DNA of 21,998 nucleotides, taken from Ignavibacteriaceae bacterium (lineage in GTDB: Bacteria; Bacteroidota; Ignavibacteria; Ignavibacteriales; Ignavibacteriaceae). Where the stretch lies: the NCBI GenBank assembly GCA_031292465.1, contig JARLHB010000185.1:1-21998 (forward strand), in the 5' to 3' direction. The translations under genes were made by a program, and so were the position numbers. Shown here piece by piece: positions 13,935 to 21,998 of the stretch; the first letter of the stretch is position 1; each line of letters opens with the position of its first letter. The notes beneath the pieces were generated by a model. It was given only the letters and a program-made list of their open reading frames with translations. It ran no database searches and had not been told where the DNA came from.

Positions 13935-15463
13935 TGGCTACAAACATACAGCTTGCAGCAGAAGCCGAACTTGAATTAAGAAAAAGAAAGAATGAGCGCA
14001 TAAAGAATACGGAACTGCAGCGCGCTTATTACAGGCAAAATCCGGTTGATTATTTTGTTGACAGGCTGGGTTATAAGCGCGAATCCATTGACTGGCAGCT
14101 TTTGCCGGTATATCAGAAGCATAAATGGGACGGCACTGTTAATCCTCTTAAAATGATTCTTGATTTACTATCTGCAGGTACAAGAAGAATAGGGGTTGAA
14201 TCTGCAACCGGAACAGGTAAGACAAAATTAGGCGCCGGGATAGTATTATGGTTTCTTGAAAGCTATGAAAACAGCCTTGTCGTTACCACAGCTCCCAAAC
14301 AGGATCAGCTTTTACTGCATATATGGAAAGAGATAGGTAAAATGTTCAATGATTTCGGCAAGGGCGACCTTACAACGCTTAAGCTGAGGATGAATGAGAA
14401 CAGCAATGCTTGGGCGGCTGTTGGTTTTGTTGCGGGTGTAAGAGCCGATGAAGAATCTGCAACTAAAGCGCAGGGATTTCATGCAGAACACATGCTGATA
14501 ATTCTTGAAGAAACTCCAGGCATACCGCCCCCGATAATTACAGCGTTTCAAAATACTGCAGGAGCTCCGCACAATATTATACTGGCACTTGGCAATCCGG
14601 ACCATCAGTTGGATACTTTGCACAGATTTTGTGCACTTCCGAATGTTACGCATATAAGAATCTCCGCATTTGATCACCCTAATGTTGTACTAAATGATCC
14701 TGCATTTATTCCTGGCGCAGTAAGCAAAGCGGGTTTGGATGATATGCTTGCCCGTTACGGCAGTGCGGATAACCCGCTTTATCTTTCGCGGGCGCGTGGC
14801 ATATCGCCCGGCCAAAGTTCTGAAAGCCTGATAAAGCTGCAATGGTGTATTGATGCTATTGATGAGAAAAACCGCGACCGGAATACATTGCTCGCCGGTG
14901 AAAAAGCACTCGGCGCTGATGTTGCAAACAGCGATTCCGGAGACAAAGCTGCTATTGCCTGCGGGCAGGGCGCCGTTTTATTAGATGTGAAAGACTTTCA
15001 CTGCCCTGATTCCAACCAGTTCGGTAAACGCGACATTTATTTTAAAATGAAGGAAGAAAATATTTCTCCTGATCATGTCGGCGTGGACGGCATTGGCGTT
15101 GGCGCAGGTACTGTGAACGCATTAAAGGAAATGGATATTAAGGTAATCTGCCTAATAGGTTCGGAAGCGGCTGTTAAGCAGAAAGGGGAAGAAGAGTTCA
15201 ATAATATGCGTTCTCAAATGTGGTGGCAGATGAGGGAAGACCTTAGGAACGGGCGATTAATTCTGCCGAATGATAATGAATTGATTTCCGATTTAACAAT
15301 GCCTAAATGGAGCATAAAAAATGGTAAGATTATTGTCGAAGGCAAGGAAGAAATTAAATCAAGGCTCGGCAGGTCTCCGAACAAAGGTGATGCGGCTGTG
15401 TATTGGAATTGGGTGCGCATTAAACGGGGAGTGAGTAAGGAAATATCGGTTACGGTTTATTAA
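13934..15463 (+). CDS. Phage terminase large subunit
   Basis: 509 aa DNA-packaging motor and nuclease. ATPase: Walker A ATGTGKT (91-97), Walker B MLIILEE (187-193) with Glu192/193 as catalytic carboxylate, coupling segment LALGNPD (217-223). RNase H-like nuclease: acidic residues at Asp329 (LGADVANSDSGD), Asp385 (HVGVDGIGVG) and Asp486 (GDAAVYW), in the order expected of large terminases. Length is usual for the family and both domains look intact. It acts at the portal of the prohead, whose gene follows. Coupled to the preceding gene by a one-base overlap. An 8-bp repeat array begins directly after the stop. Confidence 0.92.
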   Translation: MATNIQLAAEAELELRKRKNERIKNTELQRAYYRQNPVDYFVDRLGYKRESIDWQLLPVYQKHKWDGTVNPLKMILDLLSAGTRRIGVESATGTGKTKLGAGIVLWFLESYENSLVVTTAPKQDQLLLHIWKEIGKMFNDFGKGDLTTLKLRMNENSNAWAAVGFVAGVRADEESATKAQGFHAEHMLIILEETPGIPPPIITAFQNTAGAPHNIILALGNPDHQLDTLHRFCALPNVTHIRISAFDHPNVVLNDPAFIPGAVSKAGLDDMLARYGSADNPLYLSRARGISPGQSSESLIKLQWCIDAIDEKNRDRNTLLAGEKALGADVANSDSGDKAAIACGQGAVLLDVKDFHCPDSNQFGKRDIYFKMKEENISPDHVGVDGIGVGAGTVNALKEMDIKVICLIGSEAAVKQKGEEEFNNMRSQMWWQMREDLRNGRLILPNDNELISDLTMPKWSIKNGKIIVEGKEEIKSRLGRSPNKGDAAVYWNWVRIKRGVSKEISVTVY

Positions 15464-15503
15464 GATTAAAAGATTCAAAGATTCAAAGAATCAAAGATTG
15501 AAG
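15464..15503. repeat. 8-bp tandem repeat array 1, five units
   Basis: Five back-to-back octamers: GATTAAAA, GATTCAAA, GATTCAAA, GAATCAAA, GATTGAAG. They begin on the base after the terminase stop. The same octamer forms a longer array after the portal gene, so the portal gene is bracketed. Confidence 0.85.
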
Positions 15504-15583
15504 ACAAATAAAAAACTATTACAAGCAGGCAGGCATACCCACTCCTGCGCACATAAATATTAAAATAATATTAGGAGTATATA

Positions 15584-16801
15584 ATGAAAACTAACACAGT
15601 AAAAGCAACAGTTATAAAGTCAGGCATTACACCGTCTCTTCAGAAAATTCAAAAGGAATCGCTTCAGATAGAAGAAAGTTCGCTTCAGTTAGACGGCATA
15701 CAGGAACCGCCTTATAATTATGATCAGCTTACAGATGTATACACATTTAACGGATACCATAATAAGTGTATAAATCTTAAAGCTATTATAACCGCCGGAT
15801 TGGGATACGAAATTCATGGAATAGATGAAAACCAAAATGAAGATGAAGAGTATAAAAAACTGAAATCATTTCTGGATAATCATTCATCGTATACCGGACA
15901 AACAATTATTGAGACAATGATAAACTTTCAAACAGACTTTGAAATATTCGGTATGGCATATTTTGAACTTGCAAGGAATAACAAGAAGGAACTTGCGGAG
16001 ATTTACCATATTCCGGGCAAAGAAGCGCGCATTGTTTATAAGGACAAAGAAGTAACGCTGGCGCAGGTAGTGAATAATGAAAGGGTTTTCTTCAGTAGGT
16101 TTGGCGAGATGAAGGAAGGCATGAATGAATTTGTAATGATGAAAAACTACAATCCGAAAAGCAGATTTTATGGCATGCCGGAATATATAGGCACACTCGG
16201 CAGTCTTATTTTAGACCGTAATGCCACGGAATATAATATTAACAAATTCGGCAACAACGCTATACCTGAAACAATAATAACCCTGCGCGGCGGATCATTC
16301 GGCAAGGGGACGAAGACACAGATAAAAGACTTCTTTACCAACAACCTTAAAGGCATACGAAACGCCGGCAGGAGCCTGATACTTGAGGCTGAAGATGAAA
16401 GCGCAGTTATAGATGTAAAACCAATTGCGCCGGAAATGAAAGATGCGTCTTTCCGCAACCTGCGCCTGGATGCGCGTGATGAAATAATTGCAGCGCACGG
16501 CATTCCCAAAATGCTTCTTGGTATAGCGGAGGAAGGCTCATTAAGCGACACATCAAAAGGGAAATCGCAGTTAAAAATATTTCAGGACTGCGTAATAGAA
16601 CCGCGCCAGAACCGTCTTGAATTTTTGTTGAACAGCCTGATTATTAAACAAGGGTTAAGAATAAACAACTGGATAATAAAACTAAACAAATTGTATGTGG
16701 ATGATCCCAAAGGAGACGCAGCCTTTTACGAAAGCATGTCCCGTATAGGTGCGCTTACAAATAATGAAATCCGTGAGGACCTCGGCTATCCGCCGATGTA
16801 A
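15584..16801 (+). CDS. Phage portal protein
   Basis: 405 aa, PBSX/HK97-type portal in pattern: NGYHNKCINLKAIITAGLGYEI (about 56-77), DFEIFGMAYFELARN, then the conserved core KNYNPKSRFYGMPEYIGTLGSLILDRNATEYNINKFGNNAIPETIIT and IIAAHGIPKMLLGIAEEGSLSDTSKG, the 'P..liG......n' region typical of portals. It forms the dodecameric head vertex through which the terminase threads DNA. TAGGAGT is the SD. It ends DLGYPPM, as in many portals ('LGLPPI'). Length fits an intact gene. No capsid, protease or head-tail genes follow; a repeat array and empty sequence come instead. Confidence 0.9.
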   Translation: MKTNTVKATVIKSGITPSLQKIQKESLQIEESSLQLDGIQEPPYNYDQLTDVYTFNGYHNKCINLKAIITAGLGYEIHGIDENQNEDEEYKKLKSFLDNHSSYTGQTIIETMINFQTDFEIFGMAYFELARNNKKELAEIYHIPGKEARIVYKDKEVTLAQVVNNERVFFSRFGEMKEGMNEFVMMKNYNPKSRFYGMPEYIGTLGSLILDRNATEYNINKFGNNAIPETIITLRGGSFGKGTKTQIKDFFTNNLKGIRNAGRSLILEAEDESAVIDVKPIAPEMKDASFRNLRLDARDEIIAAHGIPKMLLGIAEEGSLSDTSKGKSQLKIFQDCVIEPRQNRLEFLLNSLIIKQGLRINNWIIKLNKLYVDDPKGDAAFYESMSRIGALTNNEIREDLGYPPM

Positions 16802-16814
16802 TTTTTCCTAAACT

Positions 16815-16831
16815 CCCCTCCGGCGGAGGGG
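16815..16831 (+). terminator. GC-rich hairpin after the portal gene
   Basis: Perfect 7-bp stem CCCCTCC / GGAGGGG with GGC loop, 13 bp past the portal stop. It has no T-run downstream (GGGG follows), so it may be a dispersed intergenic element rather than a true terminator. Confidence 0.4.
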
Positions 16832-16847
16832 CCGGGGGGGGTAAGGA

Positions 16848-16991
16848 GATTGAAAGATTGAAAGATTCAAAGATTCAAAGATCCAAAGATTCAAAGATTC
16901 AAAGATTCAAAGATTGAAAGATTGAAAGATTGAAAGATTAAAAGATTGAAAGATTAAAAGATTGAAAGATTCAAAAATTCAAAGAATGAAA
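16848..16991. repeat. 8-bp tandem repeat array 2, eighteen units
   Basis: Eighteen consecutive octamers of the form GATTNAAA with N = C, G or A, in exact register from 16848 to 16991. Variants are single-base (GATCCAAA, AATTCAAA, GAATGAAA). The N position changes in blocks. The same motif is at 15464-15503, and a decayed two-unit copy at 19278-19293. Confidence 0.9.
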
Positions 16992-17568
16992 AATTAAATT
17001 ATATTTCTTTCTTGCTTACCGCTATGTGGGGAAGGATATTTAGGATGGTCTGATTCCTATGCTACCTTTTTGGTGCACAAATTTATTATCGTATACCAGT
17101 ACTACAATATTGCGCCACTTTGTAGTTTAAGGCAGCGTTTATAAAACGGTGGGATGACTTAGCTGTAGAGCAGCGGCATGTTAGTAGAAAAAACACATAA
17201 ATTAATAAGCCCCGGAGATGCGGCACATAAAAGCGGATAAATATTATTAAGATTATTCAATATGTGTGCAATTCTGACAGAATGTTAATGCAGAGTTATA
17301 ATGTATATAAATCCTTCTCTTTGGAGGGGAAGGGTACGGGGTAAGTTCGAATACGTTAAGCGGAGGCAGGCCCCCATCTTTACTACTTGAAATAAACAGT
17401 TAAATTATATAAATTATCATATCCATTTTCAGAGATACTACTTGCAAACAGGGCATTTTGTAAACAGGTGAGACACGCATAAAGAAACCCGGGATTATTT
17501 TTGTCATAAATAGCATCAGGCAGCACTTTAAATATGTTTAATAACTGTCAGTTTATTTGGGAGGTAAA

Positions 17569-17871
17569 ATGGCCGGACACAGAGACTTAAATTTCACTCA
17601 CACGGAAGAAAAAATTAATTCAGATGTAATAACCAGCGTTATTATTACCTCGGGTGAATGCTATGCCATTCTTGCTTCAACACCCGCAGGAAGAAAAATA
17701 TTAATTCCGAGAGAATTTGTCTGCCAAATTGAAGAAGAATGGAAAAAGAAAAATTTAGTATCACTTAAAATGGGTAAAAAAATATCTGTCCGCCGGGACA
17801 ACGTTTATATATGTGACGGGATGGGAATTGAGATATTAAATACTGTAAGTTCTCCAATTTCTATTAACTGA
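17569..17871 (+). CDS. Hypothetical protein, 100 aa
   Basis: The ATG at 17569 is chosen because GGGAGGT directly precedes it; the in-frame TTG at 17557 would run through that SD. Soluble, with mixed strands: DVITSVIITSGECYAILASTPAGRKILIPREFVCQIEEEW, then SLKMGKKISVRRDNVYICDG. The alternation of short strands could be a small beta-barrel or SH3-like fold. No family recognised, and the single Cys residues suggest no metal site. 23 bp upstream of a lipoprotein gene in the same direction; may be co-transcribed. Confidence 0.6.
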   Translation: MAGHRDLNFTHTEEKINSDVITSVIITSGECYAILASTPAGRKILIPREFVCQIEEEWKKKNLVSLKMGKKISVRRDNVYICDGMGIEILNTVSSPISIN

Positions 17872-17894
17872 TAATAATTATAAAACACTTAATA

Positions 17895-18416
17895 ATGAAA
17901 AGCTTTAAATACGTTATAATTGCTTATGTACTAATACTCGCAGGGTGCAATTCTTCAACTGAGGTTAAATTCAGCGGGCAATATTTTCCGCTTAACGTAG
18001 GAAACAAATGGTATTATGCTGCCGGCGATTCATCTACGGTAAACGAGATATGGGAAGTTACAGGTACAAAAACGTTCAATGGTATAAACTATTATCAGAT
18101 GGATATTCATGATCTGTCGTTAAATACAATCGCAACATATTATTACAGATATGGCGGTGATACTTTATTTTACAAACTGCCGGATTACCCGGAATCTATC
18201 GCGGCTGATTTCTCACTTCAGCTAAAGGATACTGCATATTGGGATAAACAAATGACAGTAACTGAAAAAACGCAGGATTTAATTACATTTTCGGTACCTC
18301 TTACCGGAGATTACAGTTACTCTGCTACTTATGTTAAGGGAGTAGGTTTGACTGAAATGACGGAAAACGGGTTTGTTTTTTATCATCGTAAGTTAGTTAA
18401 GTCTGAAATAAAATAG
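17895..18416 (+). CDS. Lipoprotein
   Basis: 173 aa. The N-terminus MKSFKYVIIAYVLILAGC carries a type II signal peptide with lipobox LAGC (Cys18, then NSS), so the protein is exported and lipid-anchored. YFPLNVGNKWYYAAG just after is a recurrent motif in secreted proteins of Ignavibacteria-like genomes. The rest is beta-rich and aromatic (EIWEVTGTKTFNGINYYQMDIH, YYYRYGGDTLFYKLPDYP). No enzymatic residues apparent; function unknown. No clear SD upstream of the ATG. A hairpin follows at 18455. Confidence 0.75.
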   Translation: MKSFKYVIIAYVLILAGCNSSTEVKFSGQYFPLNVGNKWYYAAGDSSTVNEIWEVTGTKTFNGINYYQMDIHDLSLNTIATYYYRYGGDTLFYKLPDYPESIAADFSLQLKDTAYWDKQMTVTEKTQDLITFSVPLTGDYSYSATYVKGVGLTEMTENGFVFYHRKLVKSEIK

Positions 18417-18454
18417 CTATATAAAACATATCACTTAATAGTTCTTGCACTTCT

Positions 18455-18476
18455 GAAATATCCGGTAGGATATTTC
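18455..18476 (+). terminator. Candidate terminator hairpin after the lipoprotein gene
   Basis: Perfect 9-bp stem GAAATATCC / GGATATTTC with GGTA loop, 38 bp past the stop. There is no T-run, so weak evidence. Confidence 0.4.
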
Positions 18477-18685
18477 GCCCGGATCCTTATCAAATTAATT
18501 CGAATAATATTTTACAGCCTTAATATTTTTATTGTTATTAATTAATAGCAGGAACGATCCCAATTATAATAAATTAAGGGAGTGAGAGGGAGCATATAAA
18601 TATTTATAGTATTTATCGATAATATATGCAAGTAAAAACGTGATTAGTATTCATTTGAAAATATTATTCTAAACCGGGTATTAAA

Positions 18686-19264
18686 ATGGGCAGCTATAAC
18701 AGAGATGGATTTAGCGATAAATTTAATCCTAAGAAATATGAACTTGAGAAAGTACAATCAGCAGAACTGCGCGTTCTGATTGAAAAGCATAAATCTGCCG
18801 GTATGCTTGGATCATCTGCATTTTATGACCAGCGTATGGAAATGAGGAAAAAACATTTTAGGGATTTTATAGAACTTGCCATAAATTCATTCATCGGTTC
18901 AATATACAATAAAACAAAAATTGATGATGAGGATAAAAATGCTTTTGAAAAAGAGCTGAGTGAAATAGCAACAAGTTTTATAGAGCGTGAAATAAACAGC
19001 CTTAAAGCAGTAATGGTTTCTTACGGCAATCTGATGGACAGCACTGTCGTTATTGAGTCCGCTAAAGCATATGAGAAACAACTTGCAACTGTGAAAACAG
19101 ATACTATTAAATTACTATCAGGTAAAATTGCAAAACATAATAGCAGAGAGTTTAGCAGCGCCAATGCAAAAAAAGAAAGCCCCTGGAAAAAATATATAGC
19201 GCTGATAATAATTGGAACTATTATGACAGTAATATGCGCAACCATTCTATACTTAATATTATAA
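18686..19264 (+). CDS. Hypothetical tail-anchored membrane protein
   Basis: 192 aa. The first about 165 residues are charged and helical (ELRVLIEKHKSAGMLG, RKKHFRDFIELAINSFIGSIY, FEKELSEIATSFIEREINSLKAVMVSYGNLM), then PWKKY and a hydrophobic helix at about 170-192 running to the C-terminus. So it looks tail-anchored, with the helical part in the cytoplasm. No SD is evident. It stands alone, with empty sequence on both sides. Family not recognised; coiled-coil-like character may mislead homology searches. Confidence 0.65.
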   Translation: MGSYNRDGFSDKFNPKKYELEKVQSAELRVLIEKHKSAGMLGSSAFYDQRMEMRKKHFRDFIELAINSFIGSIYNKTKIDDEDKNAFEKELSEIATSFIEREINSLKAVMVSYGNLMDSTVVIESAKAYEKQLATVKTDTIKLLSGKIAKHNSREFSSANAKKESPWKKYIALIIIGTIMTVICATILYLIL

Positions 19265-19892
19265 AATGAAATTTTAAGATTAAAAGATTTAATAATTTCA
19301 AAAGGGGCGGAGATCAATTTATTTGCATATCCGGATTTACATTATTAAATAATTATTACCTGAATATTTGTAAAAAGATATTGAGTGAAACAATATTAAA
19401 TGTGATATAAACAATACCAAAGCTTTGCTATTAAGGTATTCTTGTAGCGGACTATACTACGTAGTCTGCCCGCATTATATTTGCTTACTTCAACATTAAC
19501 GCGCTCATTGGTAAAAAGCACCCGCTTACTTCGTTTTTATCTCGCAATTTATTCCATAATTAAAACAAAATATGCTAAGCCGATAATACAGGTAGAACTT
19601 AAAATTTATAGCCATTGATGCTGATACGAATAAGTCTTTAGATTTTTGTTATACACTAAGCATAAAATATATTTAACTAAAGCAAAAGATGTACAGGGCA
19701 AGAGACCGGATGTTTAGGCTGCAATACTGGAATGTGAATTAAGATGTAGGATGCTCAACGAATGATAAGCTGCTGAATGAATTGAAACTGGATACGATAT
19801 GTAAAATACTTTAGCTCAGCAGCAAACCAGTAGTTTTTAGGAAGAAGCATGGTGCAATTAATTAAATTATTTATATAAAAAGGTTAATAAAT
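19265..19892. other. Intergenic region before the chemotaxis gene
   Basis: 628 bp with no gene I can support. It has a decayed octamer repeat (19278-19293) and a GCGGACTA ... TAGTCTGCCCGC imperfect inverted repeat at about 19447-19473 that could be a REP-type element. The SD AGG (19881-19883) of the next gene is at its right end. Promoter not identified. Confidence 0.45.
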
Positions 19893-21998
19893 ATGCAGTG
19901 GCTCTATAATAAAAAGATCAGTACCAAATTAATATTAAGCTTTTTACTTGTTGCCATGATAACAGTAGTAGTCGGTGTTGTAGGGTATTCCGGTATTAAA
20001 AAAATAAATGATAATATTGAAATATTATATAACCAGCACTTTCTGGCTTATGAAGATTTAACAGTAATGAAAGTTGCTGTACAGGCAACAAGGGGGGATA
20101 TACGTGTTGCAGAACTGGCGCCCACATTAGAGGGGAAAAGAAAATTTTTACAGACTTTAAAAGATAATACTTTAAAAGCTGATGCTGCCGTAAACTCATA
20201 TTTAAAATACAATTTGTCTCCCGATGCAAAAAAATATCTTAACCAATTTCGTGAAAATTGGGAATTATATGGCGAAGAAAGGGACAAGGTCATTCCATTA
20301 GTGCTTGATGCCCAAAATGATGAAGCTAATGCTTTGCTCGACGGCAAAACAAGAGTGTATCTAAATAAACTTCGCCCTGCACTTGACTCATTAACATCAG
20401 TAAATGAAAGAGAGCTTAAAGAGTTGATGGGTTACGGCAAAAGTGAATCAGCGGAAGCAAACAAATTACTTTTACTTTTTATTTTAATCGGGGTAGGCAT
20501 TGCAATAGCAACAGGGCTGACTATATCTAAAATAATTGGCAACTCACTAACAAGGCTTTCACATACGGCAGATAAACTATCTGTAGGCGATATCGATGTA
20601 AACATAGAGTCACGAACAAATGATGAGATAGGTAGGCTGGAACAATCATTTAAACTAATGATAGAGAACATAAAAGTTCAGGCCGGGCACGCTGAAAAGA
20701 TTGCGCAGGGAGATTTGTCTGCTGTAGTGAAACCTAAGTCAGAAGATGATGTACTTTCAAAAAGCATGGTTAAAATGATTGAAAGCATCAGGAATTTAGT
20801 TAATGAAACAGTATCATTAAGTAAAGAAGCTGTTAATGGGAACCTTAGTGCAAGGGGAAGAGTTGGGAAATTCGAAGGCAGTTATAAAGAAATTATCATA
20901 GGCGTAAATGCAACTCTTGATGCTGTTGCTTTGCCCATAAACGAATCCGGTGAAGTAATTGAAAAAATTGCCGTAGGTGATTTAACAGCAAGAATGACTG
21001 GTGATTATAAAGGACATTTTGCAGCAGTAAAGCAAAGTGTAAATAAACTTGCCGAATCCTTTAACAATGCGCTTCTGGATGTGTCTGATGCAGCATATGC
21101 TACTGCAAGCGCTGCAAATGAGATATCATCAAGCACTGAGGAAATGTCTGCCGGGGCTCTTGAGCAAAGCAGCCAGACTACAGAAGTGGCTACGGCAGTT
21201 GGAGAAATGACAAAAACAATCCTTGAAACTTCCAGGAATTCATCTTCGGCAAGTGAAGCTGCTAAAAAGTCCGGTGCAATTGCACATGAAGGCGGTAGAG
21301 TTGTTGAAGAAACTATAGAAGGTATGAACCGTATTGCTGATGTTGTTAACAAATCAGCAGAAACAGTGCAGGCGCTTGGTAAAAGCAGCGATGAGATTGG
21401 CGAAATCACACAGGTTATAGAAGATATTGCCGACCAGACTAATCTTCTTGCGCTTAATGCAGCCATAGAAGCAGCACGTGCCGGTGAACAGGGGCGTGGT
21501 TTTGCTGTTGTTGCTGATGAGGTTAGAAAACTTGCTGAAAGAACAACTAAAGCGACCAAAGAAATTGCAGCAATGATTAAACACATTCAAAAAGACACTG
21601 AAGGTGCAGTTATCTCCATGCAGCTGGGAACAACAGAAGTTGAAAAGGGTAAATATCTTGCCGACAAAGCGGGTAAATCATTAAAACAAATTATTCAGGG
21701 TGCCGAAGAGGTTGCGGATATTGCCGTTCAGGTGGCCGCTGCAAGCGAACAACAATCCTCTGCCGCGGAACAAATAAGCAAAAATATTGAGGCTATAAAT
21801 AATGTTGCGCAGGAAAGTGCTTCGGGGATACAGCAGGTTGCAAGAGCCTCAGAAGACCTAAGCAAACTTACTGTTAACCTGCAGGATTTAATATCAAAAT
21901 TTAAAATAAAGAATACTAAATCAAATATTCCCGGCATGCAAAATAAAGATATGCATGACAATGAATTTGAAATGGAAGCAAGCAGTTTAAATACAAAC
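19893..21998 (+). CDS. Methyl-accepting chemotaxis protein (3' end beyond the window)
   Basis: Starts at ATG 19893 with no stop in the window (702 codons visible). TM1 about 12-32, periplasmic four-helix-bundle-type sensor about 33-190, TM2 about 191-212. After TM2 come four similar HAMP-like motifs: ADKLSVGDIDVNI (226-238), AEKIAQGDLSAVV (267-279), SKEAVNGNLSARG (310-322), IEKIAVGDLTARM (356-368). The signalling domain follows, with the highly conserved hairpin tip EDIADQTNLLALNAAIEAAR and AGEQGRGFAVVADEVRKLAER (510-550), which binds CheW/CheA. The adaptation helices lie either side, with Gln/Glu pairs. Ligand unknown. The final about 35 visible residues are a flexible tail (KIKNTKSNIPGMQNK). 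Confidence 0.92.
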   Translation, partial: MQWLYNKKISTKLILSFLLVAMITVVVGVVGYSGIKKINDNIEILYNQHFLAYEDLTVMKVAVQATRGDIRVAELAPTLEGKRKFLQTLKDNTLKADAAVNSYLKYNLSPDAKKYLNQFRENWELYGEERDKVIPLVLDAQNDEANALLDGKTRVYLNKLRPALDSLTSVNERELKELMGYGKSESAEANKLLLLFILIGVGIAIATGLTISKIIGNSLTRLSHTADKLSVGDIDVNIESRTNDEIGRLEQSFKLMIENIKVQAGHAEKIAQGDLSAVVKPKSEDDVLSKSMVKMIESIRNLVNETVSLSKEAVNGNLSARGRVGKFEGSYKEIIIGVNATLDAVALPINESGEVIEKIAVGDLTARMTGDYKGHFAAVKQSVNKLAESFNNALLDVSDAAYATASAANEISSSTEEMSAGALEQSSQTTEVATAVGEMTKTILETSRNSSSASEAAKKSGAIAHEGGRVVEETIEGMNRIADVVNKSAETVQALGKSSDEIGEITQVIEDIADQTNLLALNAAIEAARAGEQGRGFAVVADEVRKLAERTTKATKEIAAMIKHIQKDTEGAVISMQLGTTEVEKGKYLADKAGKSLKQIIQGAEEVADIAVQVAAASEQQSSAAEQISKNIEAINNVAQESASGIQQVARASEDLSKLTVNLQDLISKFKIKNTKSNIPGMQNKDMHDNEFEMEASSLNTN

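Larger units (their letters stand above)
16802..17568. other. Gene-free region after the portal gene
   Basis: 767 bp without a supportable gene. First a GC-rich hairpin CCCCTCC-GGC-GGAGGGG (16815-16831), then the 8-bp array (16848-16991), then AT-rich sequence. At about 17315-17345 GGAGGGGAAGGG...GGGGTAAG resembles the hairpin flank (GGAGGGG...GGGGTAAG), suggesting a dispersed intergenic repeat. No terminator with a T-run, and no remnant capsid gene that I could recognise. Confidence 0.55.

Noticed and set aside
16848..16991. CRISPR-like array
   Set aside because: Continuous 8-bp octamers with no spacers and no cas genes nearby; simple tandem repeat.
17145..17185. tRNA gene or tRNA fragment (GGGATGACTTAGCTGTAGAGCAGCGG)
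   Set aside because: Resembles an acceptor plus D-arm, but no anticodon arm, T-arm or matching 3' acceptor strand follows; at most a remnant, and chance is likely.
21005..21961. Long minus-strand frames opposite the chemotaxis gene (193, 78 and 77 codons)
   Set aside because: They mirror the repetitive Ala/Ser/Glu-rich signalling domain of an unmistakable plus-strand gene; low-complexity translations.

Overview
The window is AT-rich bacterial chromosome carrying mostly stand-alone genes, a reduced prophage segment and several defence- or stress-type modules. The secreted alpha-L-rhamnosidase, an outer-membrane beta-barrel protein, a lipoprotein of the 'YFPLNVGNKWYY' type and a Uup-type ABC-F ATPase suggest a Gram-negative of the Bacteroidota/Chlorobiota/Ignavibacteriota group, with Ignavibacteria-like as my best guess. 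That assignment is inference from protein style, since there is no rRNA or other marker. Many genes have clear Shine-Dalgarno (SD) sites.

Layout. 257-2146 (+) is an ABC-F ATPase. 2368-3006 (-) is an outer-membrane beta-barrel protein. 3273-5820 (+) is the most unusual block: two paralogous 172-aa HEPN/HepT-like proteins flank a DUF4143-type AAA ATPase. The ATPase is preceded by four 12-bp TATA-core palindromes spaced exactly 32 bp apart, the last ending 8 bp before its ATG. No MNT nucleotidyltransferase partner is visible. 6137-9907 (-) holds a GH78-like rhamnosidase followed by an AlbA_2/Schlafen-type protein. 10242-11004 (+) holds a broken XRE regulator remnant and an intact YefM/YoeB-type toxin-antitoxin pair.

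11196-16801 is a phage-derived segment. On the minus strand it has a LexA/CI-like S24 repressor and a small S24-like protein lacking the catalytic serine. On the plus strand it has a sigma70-like promoter under a palindromic operator (with a second, 23/27-matching copy about 260 bp downstream), a TTG-started 38-aa membrane peptide, two unknown small proteins, a probable small terminase, the large terminase and the portal protein. Capsid, tail, integrase and replication genes are absent; after the portal comes an 18-copy array of an 8-bp repeat and a long gene-free stretch. 17569-19264 (+) carries a small unknown protein, a lipoprotein and a tail-anchored protein. 19893 to the window end is a methyl-accepting chemotaxis protein with a chain of HAMP-like motifs, cut by the edge.

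How the genes may work together: the TA pair, HEPN/ATPase block and repressor-controlled phage fragment look like separate accessory insertions between housekeeping or surface genes. The operator pair suggests the S24 repressor silences both the 38-aa peptide gene and the 109-aa gene. The HEPN-ATPase-HEPN block is the best candidate for an undescribed system, but only its arrangement and motifs can be shown here.
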